A stretch of DNA of 64,000 nt from Rhodanobacter sp. L36 (GTDB lineage Bacteria; Pseudomonadota; Gammaproteobacteria; Xanthomonadales; Rhodanobacteraceae). Below the pieces are notes generated by a model. That model had not been told where the DNA came from. It was given only the letters and a program-made list of their open reading frames with translations, and ran no database searches. Below are positions 1 through 8,154 of this stretch, in pieces (position 1 is the stretch's first letter; every line of letters starts with the position of its first letter). The stretch lies in NCBI RefSeq assembly GCF_009765755.1, contig NZ_LMUV01000006.1, positions 214,103 to 278,102 on the forward strand. Direction: 5' to 3'. Both the position numbers and the translations under genes were made by a program.

Positions 1-191
1 CCCGGTGCGTTTTTCAAATGCTGTTGCTTGATGTCCATCGTGTACGCGTAGAGCGCGCGATCGTTCTGCACGGCGTGGCGCTCGGGATACCGTTTGGCAA
101 GATGCTCGCCCAGCCGCTCCTGCGCGATCAACTCGCGCACCTTGTCCTGCAAGGTCACTGGATAGGACTGGAGATAGCGAAGCGGCGTCAT
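1..191 (-). CDS. YgjP-like metallopeptidase-domain protein (N-terminal part, cut by window edge)
   Basis: The first 63 residues are visible, starting MTPLRYLQSYPVTLQDKVRE and running off the left edge. From memory, the string matches the start of E. coli YgjP, including the LGEHLAKRYP and LYAYTMDIKQ stretches and the final LKNAP. YgjP-family proteins carry a zinc-type HExxH metallopeptidase (SprT/WSS1-like) fold further downstream, which cannot be seen here. The start is the ATG whose complement lies at 189-191. It is divergent from the VOC gene that follows. Function beyond family membership is not known. Confidence 0.75.
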   Translation of the reverse strand, partial: MTPLRYLQSYPVTLQDKVRELIAQERLGEHLAKRYPERHAVQNDRALYAYTMDIKQQHLKNAP

Positions 192-268
192 GGTGCATTC
201 TCGCATTACATCGTTTTCACCACGCCCGCGGCAGCCTGCAGGTCCCTTTCCGTCAATCGGGTGAGGCC

Positions 269-655
269 ATGCATCAAAGCCGACTGAGCAACATCGTGAT
301 CGACTGCCAGCTTGAAGATCTCGCGCCTGCCATCGAATTCTGGAGTCGCGCACTGGGCAAGCCGGTCGCCGATGCCGACGAAGATGGCGACGGCAAATAC
401 GCGAAGCTGCAAACCGCCGCCGACGAACCAGTGATCCTGTTGCAAAAGGTTGATCATCCGAATCGCGTGCATCTGGATATCGAGACGGACGATATCGATG
501 CCGAAGTTCAACGCCTGGAAGCGCTGGGCGCACACCGCATCGAATTCGTGCATGGACGGTGGTGGGTGATGCAGGCGCCGAGCGGTCATCGTTTCTGCGT
601 CGTACAACGACCAGAAGGACGAGCGATCCAACCGCACGCCAATCGCTGGGACTGA
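269..655 (+). CDS. VOC-family (glyoxalase/bleomycin-resistance fold) protein
   Basis: A 128-residue protein with the usual length and layout of a single-domain vicinal-oxygen-chelate protein: an N-terminal strand NIVIDC, helix DLAPAIEFWSRALG, the LLQKVDHPNRVHLDIETDD middle strand and a final strand with APSGHRFCVVQ. VOC proteins are metal-dependent lyases, dioxygenases or simple binding proteins, and the substrate cannot be read from sequence. The ATG is preceded by GGTGAGG at 259-265, a good ribosome site. It stands alone between divergent and convergent neighbours. Confidence 0.8.
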   Translation: MHQSRLSNIVIDCQLEDLAPAIEFWSRALGKPVADADEDGDGKYAKLQTAADEPVILLQKVDHPNRVHLDIETDDIDAEVQRLEALGAHRIEFVHGRWWVMQAPSGHRFCVVQRPEGRAIQPHANRWD

Positions 656-665
656 TGCGACGTTC

Positions 666-995
666 TCAGCGGCTTTGGCGTGGACCCCAGCAGGCATGTC
701 GCAACAGCATCGCCAGCACAAGCACGACAGTAAATGCACCGTATCCGTACAGCGCTGGCAATACTTGCTGCCATATGCCCCCGCTGGCACGACCGAATTG
801 ACCGATTGTCGGCATCGGTGCCATGTCGAAACCGATCAGTGCGCACTGCGCAGCGGCGATCGCCGCGAACAAGAGCATCACCGCGTCAAACGTTCGACGA
901 CCTGACGTGCGCGGCAAGCTTTTAGGATAGGCCCAATACGCCCAGCAAAGAATCAGCAACCAAGGCGCAAGCAACAGGATGGACAGGTAACGCAT
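666..995 (-). CDS. small inner-membrane protein, unknown function
   Basis: A 109-residue hydrophobic protein with about three membrane segments: residues 5-22 (LSILLLAPWLLILCWAYW), roughly 38-56 (DAVMLLFAAIAAAQCALIG) and 80-99 (PALYGYGAFTVVLVLAMLLR). I do not recognise a named family. The start ATG has a clear GGAGTGA ribosome site. It lies 38 bases downstream of trpS on the same strand and may be co-transcribed with it. Confidence 0.6.
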   Translation of the reverse strand: MRYLSILLLAPWLLILCWAYWAYPKSLPRTSGRRTFDAVMLLFAAIAAAQCALIGFDMAPMPTIGQFGRASGGIWQQVLPALYGYGAFTVVLVLAMLLRHACWGPRQSR

Positions 996-1033
996 CGAAT
1001 CACTCCGTCATGGCAGCGCGCGCCGCAGTCAGG

Positions 1034-2398
1034 TCAATCCTGCGCGGCGAGTTGATCGAGCGCGTGACGCAAGGGCGCCAGCGCTGCATCCCTGGCCTGT
1101 TCATCGCGGTAGTCGGGCGTGCTTGCAACGTGTTCGCCATCCATTTCGATGGCGAAACCCCGTGGCCGGATTTGCATAACGGCATCGGCGCCACCGAGCA
1201 TCTTGAGGCGCTTCTGCACAATACCGGCCGCCTTGGGATCGGTGAACGATGCCGAGAGCAGCAACTCCTCGCCTTCCGCGGAAAACAGGCGAAAACGGAA
1301 ATTACCATCGGCATCGCGGAAACTCGCGAAGCGCGGCAATTTGTCCTGTTTGGCCGTCTGTTTCGGACGCGACGCCGAATCAGGCTTGGCGCTGCTCGAA
1401 CGCAAGCCCAGCGCTTCGCGCAACGCCGCGATTTTCGGCGTGGCGATGGCGCGTGCCTTCAAAGCTCCCTGCTGCAGGATGACTTCGATGCCAGCCGGAT
1501 CGGCCATGTGTGCTTCGTAGCGCTCGCGCATCGGCGCCACATCCGTTTCGATGCGCTCGTACAGCACCTGCTTGGCATCACCCCAACCAAGGCCATCCAG
1601 CAAAGCCGCATGGAAGGCGGCCGTTTCGGTTTCGCTGGCGAACGCGCGAAAGATGGTGAACAGCGACGACGTATCCGGATCCTTCGGCTCGCCCGGCAAA
1701 CGCGAGTCGGTGACGATGCGCATGATCGTGTCGCGTAGTTGTTTCTTGCCGCCGGCGAAAAGCGGAATGGTGTTGTCGTAACTCTTGGACATCTTGCGGC
1801 CATCGAGGCCCGGCAAGGTCGCCACCTGTTCCTCGATCACCGCTTCGGGCAACACAAAAAAATCGTGTCCATGAATGTGGTTGAAGCGCTGCGCCAGATC
1901 GCGCGCCATCTCGATATGCTGAATCTGATCGCGGCCCACAGGCACCTTGTGCGCATCGAACGCAAGGATGTCCGCCGCCATCAGCACCGGATACATGTAG
2001 AGCCCGGCGGTGATGCCGGCATCGGTGTCATCGCCGGCCTCGGTATTCTTGTCCACGGCCGCCTTGTAGGCATGCGCGCGGTTGAGCATGCCCTTGGCGG
2101 CGATGCAGGTAAGAAACCAGGTCAGCTCGGGAATCTCCGGGATATCCGATTGCCGATAGAACGTGACCCGCTGCGGATCGAGGCCCGCCGCCAGCCAGGT
2201 AGCGGCGATTTCCAGCCGCGAACGTTCGATCCGCGCGGCGTCATCGCTTTTGATCAGCGCGTGGTAATCGGCCATGAAATAGAACGCATCGACATCGTCG
2301 CGGCGACTGGCCTCGACAGCCGGCCGTATCGCGCCGAGATAATTGCCGAGATGCGGAGTGCCTGTGGTGGTGATGCCGGTGAGAACTCGGGTCTGCAT
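1034..2398 (-). CDS. trpS: tryptophanyl-tRNA synthetase with C-terminal extension
   Basis: Charges tRNA-Trp in the cytoplasm (class Ic aminoacyl-tRNA synthetase). The nucleotide-binding HIGH variant is TGTPHLGNY near residue 12, and the KMSKS loop appears intact as GRKMSKSYDN near residue 203. At 454 residues it is about 120 longer than the usual bacterial enzyme. After a basic linker, the last ~95 residues (from SFRDADGNFRFRLFSAEGEE) form an extra domain resembling the small YegP/DUF1508 fold. I recall long TrpS forms in xanthomonads; the extra domain's role is unclear. It lies 28 bases downstream of the arginase gene on the same strand, so the two may form an operon. Confidence 0.93.
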   Translation of the reverse strand: MQTRVLTGITTTGTPHLGNYLGAIRPAVEASRRDDVDAFYFMADYHALIKSDDAARIERSRLEIAATWLAAGLDPQRVTFYRQSDIPEIPELTWFLTCIAAKGMLNRAHAYKAAVDKNTEAGDDTDAGITAGLYMYPVLMAADILAFDAHKVPVGRDQIQHIEMARDLAQRFNHIHGHDFFVLPEAVIEEQVATLPGLDGRKMSKSYDNTIPLFAGGKKQLRDTIMRIVTDSRLPGEPKDPDTSSLFTIFRAFASETETAAFHAALLDGLGWGDAKQVLYERIETDVAPMRERYEAHMADPAGIEVILQQGALKARAIATPKIAALREALGLRSSSAKPDSASRPKQTAKQDKLPRFASFRDADGNFRFRLFSAEGEELLLSASFTDPKAAGIVQKRLKMLGGADAVMQIRPRGFAIEMDGEHVASTPDYRDEQARDAALAPLRHALDQLAAQD

Positions 2399-2426
2399 GA
2401 GGATGTCTGGATTCGGTTCTAAATGA

Positions 2427-3341
2427 TCAGCGGAGCAGCGTGGATTTTCCGAACAGCGATTCGACCAGATCGACAGCGAGTTTCGCGGTCTGGTTGCGCT
2501 TGTCGAAAGCAGGGTTCAATTCAACGATGTCGAGCGATCCCACGCGACCGGTATCGGCAATCATCTCCATGCACAGCTGCGCCTCGCGATAGTTGGGGCC
2601 GCCGCGCACGGTGGTGCCGACGCCAGGCGCAATGCTAGGGTCGAGAAAATCCACGTCGAAGCTCACGTGCAGATGGGTGTTCTCGTCGATGCCGGCGAGC
2701 GCTTCTTCCATCACTCGCTTCATGCCGACTTCGTCGATGTGGCGCATGTCGTAAACCTGGATATTCGCCGCACGAACGAGCTTCTTTTCGCCTTCATCGA
2801 CCGAACGGATGCCGATGTAACGGAAGACATCCGGCGTGGTTGCCGGCACATGGCCACCTAGACGAACAAGCCTATCCGGCCCGGTGCCGCAAAGACATGC
2901 CACTGGCATGCCGTGAATATTTCCCGAAGGCGTGGCCTGCGCGGTATTGAAGTCGGTGTGCGCATCCAGCCAAAGCACGCGCAGTGATTTGCCCTGGTCG
3001 CGACAATGTCGCGCCACCGCGGAAATCGAACCGATTGCCAGGCAGTGATCGCCACCCAGCATGATCGGCAAGTGGCCCGCGCTCAGGTCTTCGTAAACCG
3101 CGGCGTGCACGGCCGTGTTCCAAGCCACCACCTGTTCGAGATGTCGGTAGCCATCCGTCGGTGGTTGCCACGGATTGACCGGTCCCTGAAGGTTTCCGCG
3201 ATCGATCACGCGCAACCCGCGACGCTCCAGCCTCGCCGCCAAATTGGCCACGCGCAATGCTTCCGGGCCCATCGATGCGCCGCGATGGCCGGCGCCAATG
3301 TCCGTGGGTGCGCCTATCAAGGAGACAGTGCGGTTACTCAT
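2427..3341 (-). CDS. rocF: arginase
   Basis: Hydrolyses arginine to ornithine and urea in the cytoplasm. The 304-residue length is typical. The binuclear manganese ligand motifs are all visible: GGDHCLAIGS near residue 96, LDAHTDFN near 126 and SFDVDFLDPSIAPGVGT near 227-243. The substrate-side stretch SGNIHGMP also fits arginase rather than agmatinase. The start MSNRTVSLIGAPTD aligns with known arginase N-termini. It is first in a possible arginase-trpS-membrane protein operon, with a ~390-base upstream region before the next candidate gene. Confidence 0.93.
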   Translation of the reverse strand: MSNRTVSLIGAPTDIGAGHRGASMGPEALRVANLAARLERRGLRVIDRGNLQGPVNPWQPPTDGYRHLEQVVAWNTAVHAAVYEDLSAGHLPIMLGGDHCLAIGSISAVARHCRDQGKSLRVLWLDAHTDFNTAQATPSGNIHGMPVACLCGTGPDRLVRLGGHVPATTPDVFRYIGIRSVDEGEKKLVRAANIQVYDMRHIDEVGMKRVMEEALAGIDENTHLHVSFDVDFLDPSIAPGVGTTVRGGPNYREAQLCMEMIADTGRVGSLDIVELNPAFDKRNQTAKLAVDLVESLFGKSTLLR

Positions 3342-3704
3342 GCGAATTTACCTGTCTGGATTTCCGGTCGTCGCGCTTGGCAAGCCGTTTCGGTCTCCGG
3401 TGCAAAAATCCGGGAACCAGCGGCCACGCTGCATTTGTTGCGCGCGCGGAATAGCTATTGTGAAACGGCTGCAGCGATCAGCGACAGTCGATGAATCCGA
3501 TCGAGTTTACCGGATCAGCCGGAGGGCGGCTGGAAGCCGACGGCCTCACGCCATCACGGCGCAGCTGACTGTGCGGGAGTCACAGAACAACGGGCAGCAG
3601 TCGTTCGCACGTGTGCCTTGCAACACTGACGCATGCAATCACAAGGTGCACATCAGAGCGGGAACATTTCTGTTCCGCGAAAGAGATGGACACAAACGCA
3701 AACC
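3342..3704. other. intergenic region upstream of arginase
   Basis: About 360 bases with no convincing gene. A short inverted repeat, GGAACA-TTTC-TGTTCC, lies at 3661-3676. The region probably contains the arginase promoter on the minus strand, but I cannot place a convincing -35/-10 pair. Confidence 0.4.
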
Positions 3705-3725
3705 CGTTCCGCATCGAGCGGAACG
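3705..3725 (-). terminator. hairpin just after the small ORF at 3734-3931
   Basis: CGTTCCGC and GCGGAACG form a perfect 8-bp stem with a 5-base loop, starting 9 bases after the stop codon of the small reading frame 3734-3931. On the minus strand it is followed by GGGTTTG, so the T-run is weak. It may be a terminator or an mRNA-stabilising hairpin. Confidence 0.4.
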
Positions 3726-3733
3726 AGGAAAAC

Positions 3734-3931
3734 TCAGACGGTATCGCCCAAACGATTCCGGGCCATCTCGTCCTCGCGTCGCGAGCGTGCGCCCTGACAC
3801 CACGACACCAGATCACCAGTGTGCGTTGTGGCAACGGACGGCTTCTCGTCCCAGGCATTTTTCCCCATTAGCATCCCTGCAAACACCGACACCCCCCGCC
3901 AGAAGGCGGAATGCGCAATAAGCGTATGCAT
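3734..3931 (-). CDS. possible small protein (65 aa)
   Basis: A weakly supported short reading frame beginning MHTLIAHSAFWRGVSVFAGM and ending with a charged tail (GARSRREDEMARNRLGDTV). Support: GGGGTGA at a short but usable distance from the ATG, an ordinary high-GC codon pattern in most positions, and a perfect hairpin directly after the stop. A hydrophobic stretch around residues 9-22 could be a weak membrane segment. No homologue is recognised. It could also be chance. Confidence 0.4.
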   Translation of the reverse strand: MHTLIAHSAFWRGVSVFAGMLMGKNAWDEKPSVATTHTGDLVSWCQGARSRREDEMARNRLGDTV

Positions 3932-4217
3932 TGAATCACCCCAGACTGCCCCCGAGCAGTGTGGTCCGATCGTAGCAAGATTTCACGATCTGTGCACATT
4001 GCCTTATACGTTTTGATGGCATTTGAGACCTGCTGCTGCGGCAGCGATTTTGACTAGCTGGCGCGCAAACTCGCTTTGATCTCCGTGCAACTCAAAGCCG
4101 ACATGGGAATCGAGCCGATCTGATGACGCGGAGCAAACCTCGCGTTTATGAGAACGTTCGCCGGGCCAAGGATGGAAATTCTCGCGGTCGGATTTCTCCG
4201 AAGCTCAAATCGCTGAC
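3932..4217. other. intergenic region between small ORF and tRNA-Thr terminator
   Basis: No gene recognised in about 285 bases; reading frames here are short and have no ribosome site. It includes the putative leader of the small ORF on the minus strand. Confidence 0.4.
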
Positions 4218-4246
4218 AAAAAAAGGCCCGCATCGATGCGGGCCTT
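4218..4246 (-). terminator. rho-independent terminator of tRNA-Thr
   Basis: On the minus strand AAGGCCCGCATCGATGCGGGCCTT forms a perfect GC-rich stem directly followed by a seven-T run (forward strand: A-run 4218-4224, stem 4223-4246). It begins 8 bases beyond the CCA end of the tRNA. Confidence 0.9.
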
Positions 4247-4254
4247 GATATCAC

Positions 4255-4330
4255 TGGTGCCGGCACCCGGATTCGAACTGGGGACCTACTGATTACAAAT
4301 CAGTTGCTCTACCAACTGAGCTATGCCGGC
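4255..4330 (-). tRNA. tRNA-Thr (anticodon TGT)
   Basis: 76 nucleotides including an encoded CCA. The acceptor stem GCCGGCA pairs with TGCCGGC. The D arm TAGCTCAGTTGGTAGAGCA, the anticodon stem ACTGA/TCAGT with loop TTTGTAA (anticodon TGT, reads ACA) and the T loop GTTCGAATC are all standard. It has its own promoter upstream and terminator downstream, so it is a single-gene unit. Confidence 0.97.
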
Positions 4331-4341
4331 GAAGGTCGGGG

Positions 4342-4371
4342 ATTCTAGCAGGCTCGGCGAGGGCTACTCAA
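4342..4371 (-). promoter_or_regulatory. sigma-70 promoter of tRNA-Thr
   Basis: On the minus strand TTGAGT (4366-4371) and TAGAAT (4342-4347) are 18 bases apart, and the -10 box ends 11 bases before the first tRNA base. It sits between the stop of the SPOR gene and the tRNA. Confidence 0.7.
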
Positions 4372-4385
4372 AGGCAAATCGCCCA

Positions 4386-5051
4386 TCAAAAGCATCCCGT
4401 GCTGTGCGAGCCGACGCCGCTTGCGCGGATTCGGTTGCGCCAATCCGCTTCGGCGCTGTCGGGCATGACCACATCCAGCCAGTATTCCGGAACAGTTTCG
4501 GCGCGTTCGCTCATGAGAGCCGGGAAGCCTGCGGCAACAACTTGGTCGCGGCGTTTGCGCGCATTCGACGGGTCCTTGAACACGCCGAGCGAGATGGTGT
4601 TGGAACGATCGCCGGAACTCACGACGAAATAATCGCCGATGTTTTTCTCGCCAACCTGACGCGCGAGCGCCAGTGCCTGCGCTCGGCTGCCCGATGCCGG
4701 CAAGTAAACCCACCAGCCATTCGACTGCGTGGTCTGCTCTTGGCGTGAACGCGTGCGATCAGCCTGGGCCGCGAGGCGCTGCCGTGCATTGCGCAGGTCC
4801 TGCGGCGTTGCGAACGGACCCAGCGCAAGGCAGGTATGGCTGGTTGAAGCCGGTGCGGTATTGATGGCGGCAACGGGCGCGGAGATCGGTGTCGACGCGG
4901 GCGGCTCCGGCAATTCCGACAGGAGCTTCAGTTCGGACACGCCCGAGTCGGTGGGATTGCCGCCATGGGCGTAAGGCTGCCCCAGCAACAGCCAGGCACC
5001 GACGGCAATGTTTAGCGCACTCAACAGTACAAACAACAGACGAAGAAACAT
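4386..5051 (-). CDS. SPOR-domain membrane protein
   Basis: A 221-residue protein with a single N-terminal membrane anchor (residues 3-24), a proline/serine-rich linker (about 40-72) and a C-terminal SPOR-like domain from about residue 73: the TCLALGPFATPQDLRNARQRL start followed by YFVVSSGDRSNTISLGVFKDPSNARKRRDQV. SPOR domains bind denuded peptidoglycan, often at the septum. It follows coaX by 30 bases and is probably the last gene of a birA-coaX-SPOR operon, an arrangement I recall in xanthomonads. Confidence 0.8.
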   Translation of the reverse strand: MFLRLLFVLLSALNIAVGAWLLLGQPYAHGGNPTDSGVSELKLLSELPEPPASTPISAPVAAINTAPASTSHTCLALGPFATPQDLRNARQRLAAQADRTRSRQEQTTQSNGWWVYLPASGSRAQALALARQVGEKNIGDYFVVSSGDRSNTISLGVFKDPSNARKRRDQVVAAGFPALMSERAETVPEYWLDVVMPDSAEADWRNRIRASGVGSHSTGCF

Positions 5052-5081
5052 CGAACCCCCGATCCCGGCGCGTCACGCATT

Positions 5082-5843
5082 CTAAACGGGCGAAGGCACC
5101 GTCACATGCGTCGTAGCCCACACCGCCAGCCCGCGCAGCACGCCGTCGTGAATCCGATCTGCGGGTATCGAAATCAACGGCAGCAGACGATCGGCATCAC
5201 CGCCAGAGAGAATCAATGTCGTGCTGCCATCAAGTCGCGCACGCATCCGCGTGGCGAAGCGTTCGATCAACGCTGCCGATGCCTGCCAGCAACCTGAAGA
5301 GACGGCATCGGCCGTATTGTCGGCGAGGTCGAGGATGTCGCCATCGCGCTCGGGTCGCACGCGCGCCGTGGCATCCAGGAGGGATGTCTGCATGAGCATC
5401 GGCCCAGGCGCAATCAAGCCGCCAAGATGGCGACCGCCAGCGTCCAGCGCATCCAGCGTCAGCGCAGTGCCAATACTGGCGAGTACGCACGGCGCCCTGC
5501 CTGCGGCTTTTGCCGCGACCATGGCGAGAAACCGGTCGACACCCAGACGATGCGGCTCGGCGTAGGCGTTCTGTACGCCACATGCGTTCGCCGGCGAGCG
5601 CATCCATGTCGTCTGGCGCTCGAACAGTTGCAGAACGACAGCTTCCACCTGCGACTCGCGTTGAGGATCGACGACGGACGCCGCGACCACGATGAGAGGC
5701 CGAGGCAGGAATTTCCATTCGGCCGCAAGAGAACGCGCCGCGTCGATTTCCCAATTCGTCGCACCATGCGATGGCCACTCACCGGATGGCGAAACGAGTG
5801 CCCACTTCAATCGGGTGTTGCCAAGATCGAGCAGCAGCATCAT
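5082..5843 (-). CDS. coaX: type III pantothenate kinase
   Basis: Phosphorylates pantothenate, the first step of coenzyme A synthesis, in the cytoplasm. The 253-residue length fits. The ASKHA-fold phosphate loop is LLDLGNTRLKWA at residues 4-15; other family stretches are LGVDRFLAMVAAKA and ASIGTALTLDALD. It begins MM; the first ATG overlaps the birA stop by 4 bases (ATGA), indicating translational coupling. CoA supply is also needed by the phosphopantetheinyl transferase and PKS genes later in the window, but this housekeeping location is ordinary. Confidence 0.93.
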   Translation of the reverse strand: MMLLLDLGNTRLKWALVSPSGEWPSHGATNWEIDAARSLAAEWKFLPRPLIVVAASVVDPQRESQVEAVVLQLFERQTTWMRSPANACGVQNAYAEPHRLGVDRFLAMVAAKAAGRAPCVLASIGTALTLDALDAGGRHLGGLIAPGPMLMQTSLLDATARVRPERDGDILDLADNTADAVSSGCWQASAALIERFATRMRARLDGSTTLILSGGDADRLLPLISIPADRIHDGVLRGLAVWATTHVTVPSPV

Positions 5844-6835
5844 GTGCGTCGCACCGTGACTTCCGCGCTGTCAATCAATCGCACGCTATCGTCCGCCATG
5901 CGCACGCGCAGTGCACCACGCGCGTCAACGCCGGCGCCCATGCCATTGAACGTTCCCAGCGCGCCGGTCAACCGTAGTGCACGATCGCGCAGCAGATCGT
6001 GTCGCTCGTACTCGGCTGCAAATCCTTCAAACCCCTGCTGCTCGAATTGACGCAAACCAGTCATCAGCGCAGCCATCAGCGACGAAGCGACGCGATTGCG
6101 ATCTGGCGGCGCGTTTCCCGCAAGCGTTGCCAGGTCGCACGCCGGTTGACCGGCCTGTTCGCGCAATGCGGACGTGAGTCTCAGGTTGAGGCCGACGCCG
6201 ATGATCGCCACGCAGGGCCCCTGATATTCACCGCCCAGTTCCACCAGCACGCCAGCCAGCTTGCCGCCAAGTGGTTCATCCTCCATCGCCACGATATCGT
6301 TCGGCCACTTCAGACCTGCACCGGCGACGCCCAATGGTTCGAGTGCGCGCAGCAACATCACGCCGATGGCCAGGGAAAGCCCGCTCAATCCGCCAAAACC
6401 GCGATCGAAGCGCTTGAGGCACGAGAGGTACACATTCAGTCCGGGCGGCGACAGCCACGGGCGTCCGCGCCGGCCGCGCCCTGCCGTCTGGGTTTCGGCG
6501 AGGACGAAACTGAAGTCCCGGCCATTCGCGCCGCGCCGTTGCAGTTCGCTCGATGTCGAATCCAGTTCCCAATGCACGTCGAGCCCGCCCAGCAGCGGCA
6601 ACACGGACGCTGGCAAGCCGGCTGTGATCTGTTTGGCATCCAGCATTTGCAGCGGCCACGGCAATCGGTAACCGGCGCTGCCTGGCGCATCGATCGGCAC
6701 GCCACGTGCGCGCAGAACCTCGATCTGTTTCCAGATGGCCGCGCGAGTCACGCCGGCTTGTTCGGCGAGCGCCGCGCCGGACAATGTTTCGCCAGTGGCC
6801 AGTGCCGCGAGCAATTGTGCCGGGTGCATCAGCAC
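5840..6835 (-). CDS. birA: biotin-[acetyl-CoA-carboxylase] ligase / biotin repressor
   Basis: Attaches biotin to the biotin carboxyl carrier protein through biotinyl-AMP. The N-terminal ~60 residues form a winged helix (LSGAALAEQAGVTRAAIWKQ), so this is the bifunctional repressor type. The catalytic part has the glycine/arginine loop AETQTAGRGRRGRPW near residue 112-126, the LKWPNDIV motif and GGKLAGVLVE. Length (331) is usual. A C-terminal SH3-like domain follows from about residue 280. The stop overlaps the coaX start by 4 bases. Confidence 0.93.
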   Translation of the reverse strand: MLMHPAQLLAALATGETLSGAALAEQAGVTRAAIWKQIEVLRARGVPIDAPGSAGYRLPWPLQMLDAKQITAGLPASVLPLLGGLDVHWELDSTSSELQRRGANGRDFSFVLAETQTAGRGRRGRPWLSPPGLNVYLSCLKRFDRGFGGLSGLSLAIGVMLLRALEPLGVAGAGLKWPNDIVAMEDEPLGGKLAGVLVELGGEYQGPCVAIIGVGLNLRLTSALREQAGQPACDLATLAGNAPPDRNRVASSLMAALMTGLRQFEQQGFEGFAAEYERHDLLRDRALRLTGALGTFNGMGAGVDARGALRVRMADDSVRLIDSAEVTVRRT

Positions 6836-7026
6836 AGGCCGAAGGCGAGATCGCCATCGCGGATGCGCGATGGCGTATGGATAAGCAGGATGAGCATCCG
6901 CCGATTTTAGCCCGCTTGCTGCGCACGTTCCTGTCTCGCCGACGCCTTCGCAACCTGCCGGGCCAGCACTGGCACCACGCTAGGCTTTCTGACACGATCC
7001 CGGTCTTGTGGGTCAGGGAGTTCACC

Positions 7027-7350
7027 ATGCTTGCCAAACATTGGCTTATCGGCTTTGCGATGTGCCTCGCCGGCGTAGGCAGCGCTTCGGCATCGAGCCG
7101 CAACACGCAGGATCTGGACAACACCACGCACGTGACGGCCGACAGCAACAGTGCGCACGACGACGGCGGCGCCATTGGCGACGTAGTGACCAGCTTCGCG
7201 CGTGGCACCCCACCCCGCGTGATCAGCCACGACAGCCACGGCAGCGTACCCGCCAGCAGTGATCGTTCGGGTGGCGGCGATCCCACGCCTGCACCTGCCA
7301 GGCAGCCGCGACTGGGCTGGCAATCACTGCTACCGGGATCCATCCAGTAA
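7027..7350 (+). CDS. small exported protein, unknown function
   Basis: A 107-residue protein with a clear signal peptide (MLAKHWLIGFAMCLAGVGSASA) followed by a polar, Ser/Asp/His-rich and probably disordered mature region ending in RQPRLGWQSLLPGSIQ. The start is chosen from AGGGAG at 7015-7020 and the signal peptide; the frame stays open upstream but that part overlaps the birA leader. It lies 12 bases upstream of mtfA and probably shares a transcript. No family recognised. Confidence 0.6.
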   Translation: MLAKHWLIGFAMCLAGVGSASASSRNTQDLDNTTHVTADSNSAHDDGGAIGDVVTSFARGTPPRVISHDSHGSVPASSDRSGGGDPTPAPARQPRLGWQSLLPGSIQ

Positions 7351-7362
7351 GCGCTCGGCCCC

Positions 7363-8124
7363 ATGCCGGAACGTTGGTGGCATTCGCTGCGGGCTCGTTT
7401 CGAAACCGCGCCGATTCCTGATCCACTCTGGCGACGCGCAGTGAGCCACTGCCCGCTGGCCAGGCCATTACCACCCGATCAGCAAGTACAACTGCGCCAT
7501 CTGGCGGCGCTGTTTCTTTCCCGCAAACAATTCCATGCACTCGCCGGTGTTGTTCTCGACGACTACTGGCGTTTGATGATCTCCCTGCAGGCTTGTCTCC
7601 CGGTGCTCCAGCAGGGTGCGGCCCTTCTGCGCGGATGGCGCGAGGTGCTGGTTTATCCGGGCGAGCTCAAGGTGCGCCGCCATACGCACGATATCGACGG
7701 CAATACGCAAGGAACGCTTAAGCCGCTCGCCTGCGATATCTGGGAACGCGGGCCGCTGGTGTTGTCGCTGGTCGACGTGCAACTGGATCTCGAACAGCCC
7801 TGGGATGGATGCAACGTCGTCGTGCACGAAATGGCGCACAAGTTCGACATGCTCGATGGACCGCCCGACGGCGTGCCGCCGCTCACGAATATTTCGAGGC
7901 GGCGATGGATCACCCAGTTCGAGCTTGCTTACGAGCGGCTGATCGAGGCAGCGAATCGCGGTGACAGCAAGATCGATGCACATGCCACGGAAAATCCCAG
8001 CGAATATTTCGCGGTGGTGAGCGAGCTGCATTATTCGCAACCAGCGTTATTGCGCGAGGTCGAACCGGAGATCGCCGAACTGCTCGAAGATTTCTACGGA
8101 AAATCTCCTGCGTTTGTTGCTTGA
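7363..8124 (+). CDS. mtfA: MtfA-type zinc metallopeptidase
   Basis: Member of the MtfA (M90, formerly DUF980) family. In enterobacteria MtfA binds the repressor Mlc and has aminopeptidase-like activity. The zinc motif HEMAHKFD is at residues 155-162 (HExxH plus a downstream Asp), and a second conserved piece, NPSEYFAVVSELHY, lies near residue 209-222 and supplies the third ligand Glu. The 253-residue length is typical. No Mlc/PTS partner is visible nearby. Confidence 0.87.
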   Translation: MPERWWHSLRARFETAPIPDPLWRRAVSHCPLARPLPPDQQVQLRHLAALFLSRKQFHALAGVVLDDYWRLMISLQACLPVLQQGAALLRGWREVLVYPGELKVRRHTHDIDGNTQGTLKPLACDIWERGPLVLSLVDVQLDLEQPWDGCNVVVHEMAHKFDMLDGPPDGVPPLTNISRRRWITQFELAYERLIEAANRGDSKIDAHATENPSEYFAVVSELHYSQPALLREVEPEIAELLEDFYGKSPAFVA

Positions 8125-8154
8125 ATCGCCAGCACCACGCGACGGTGAACTTGG

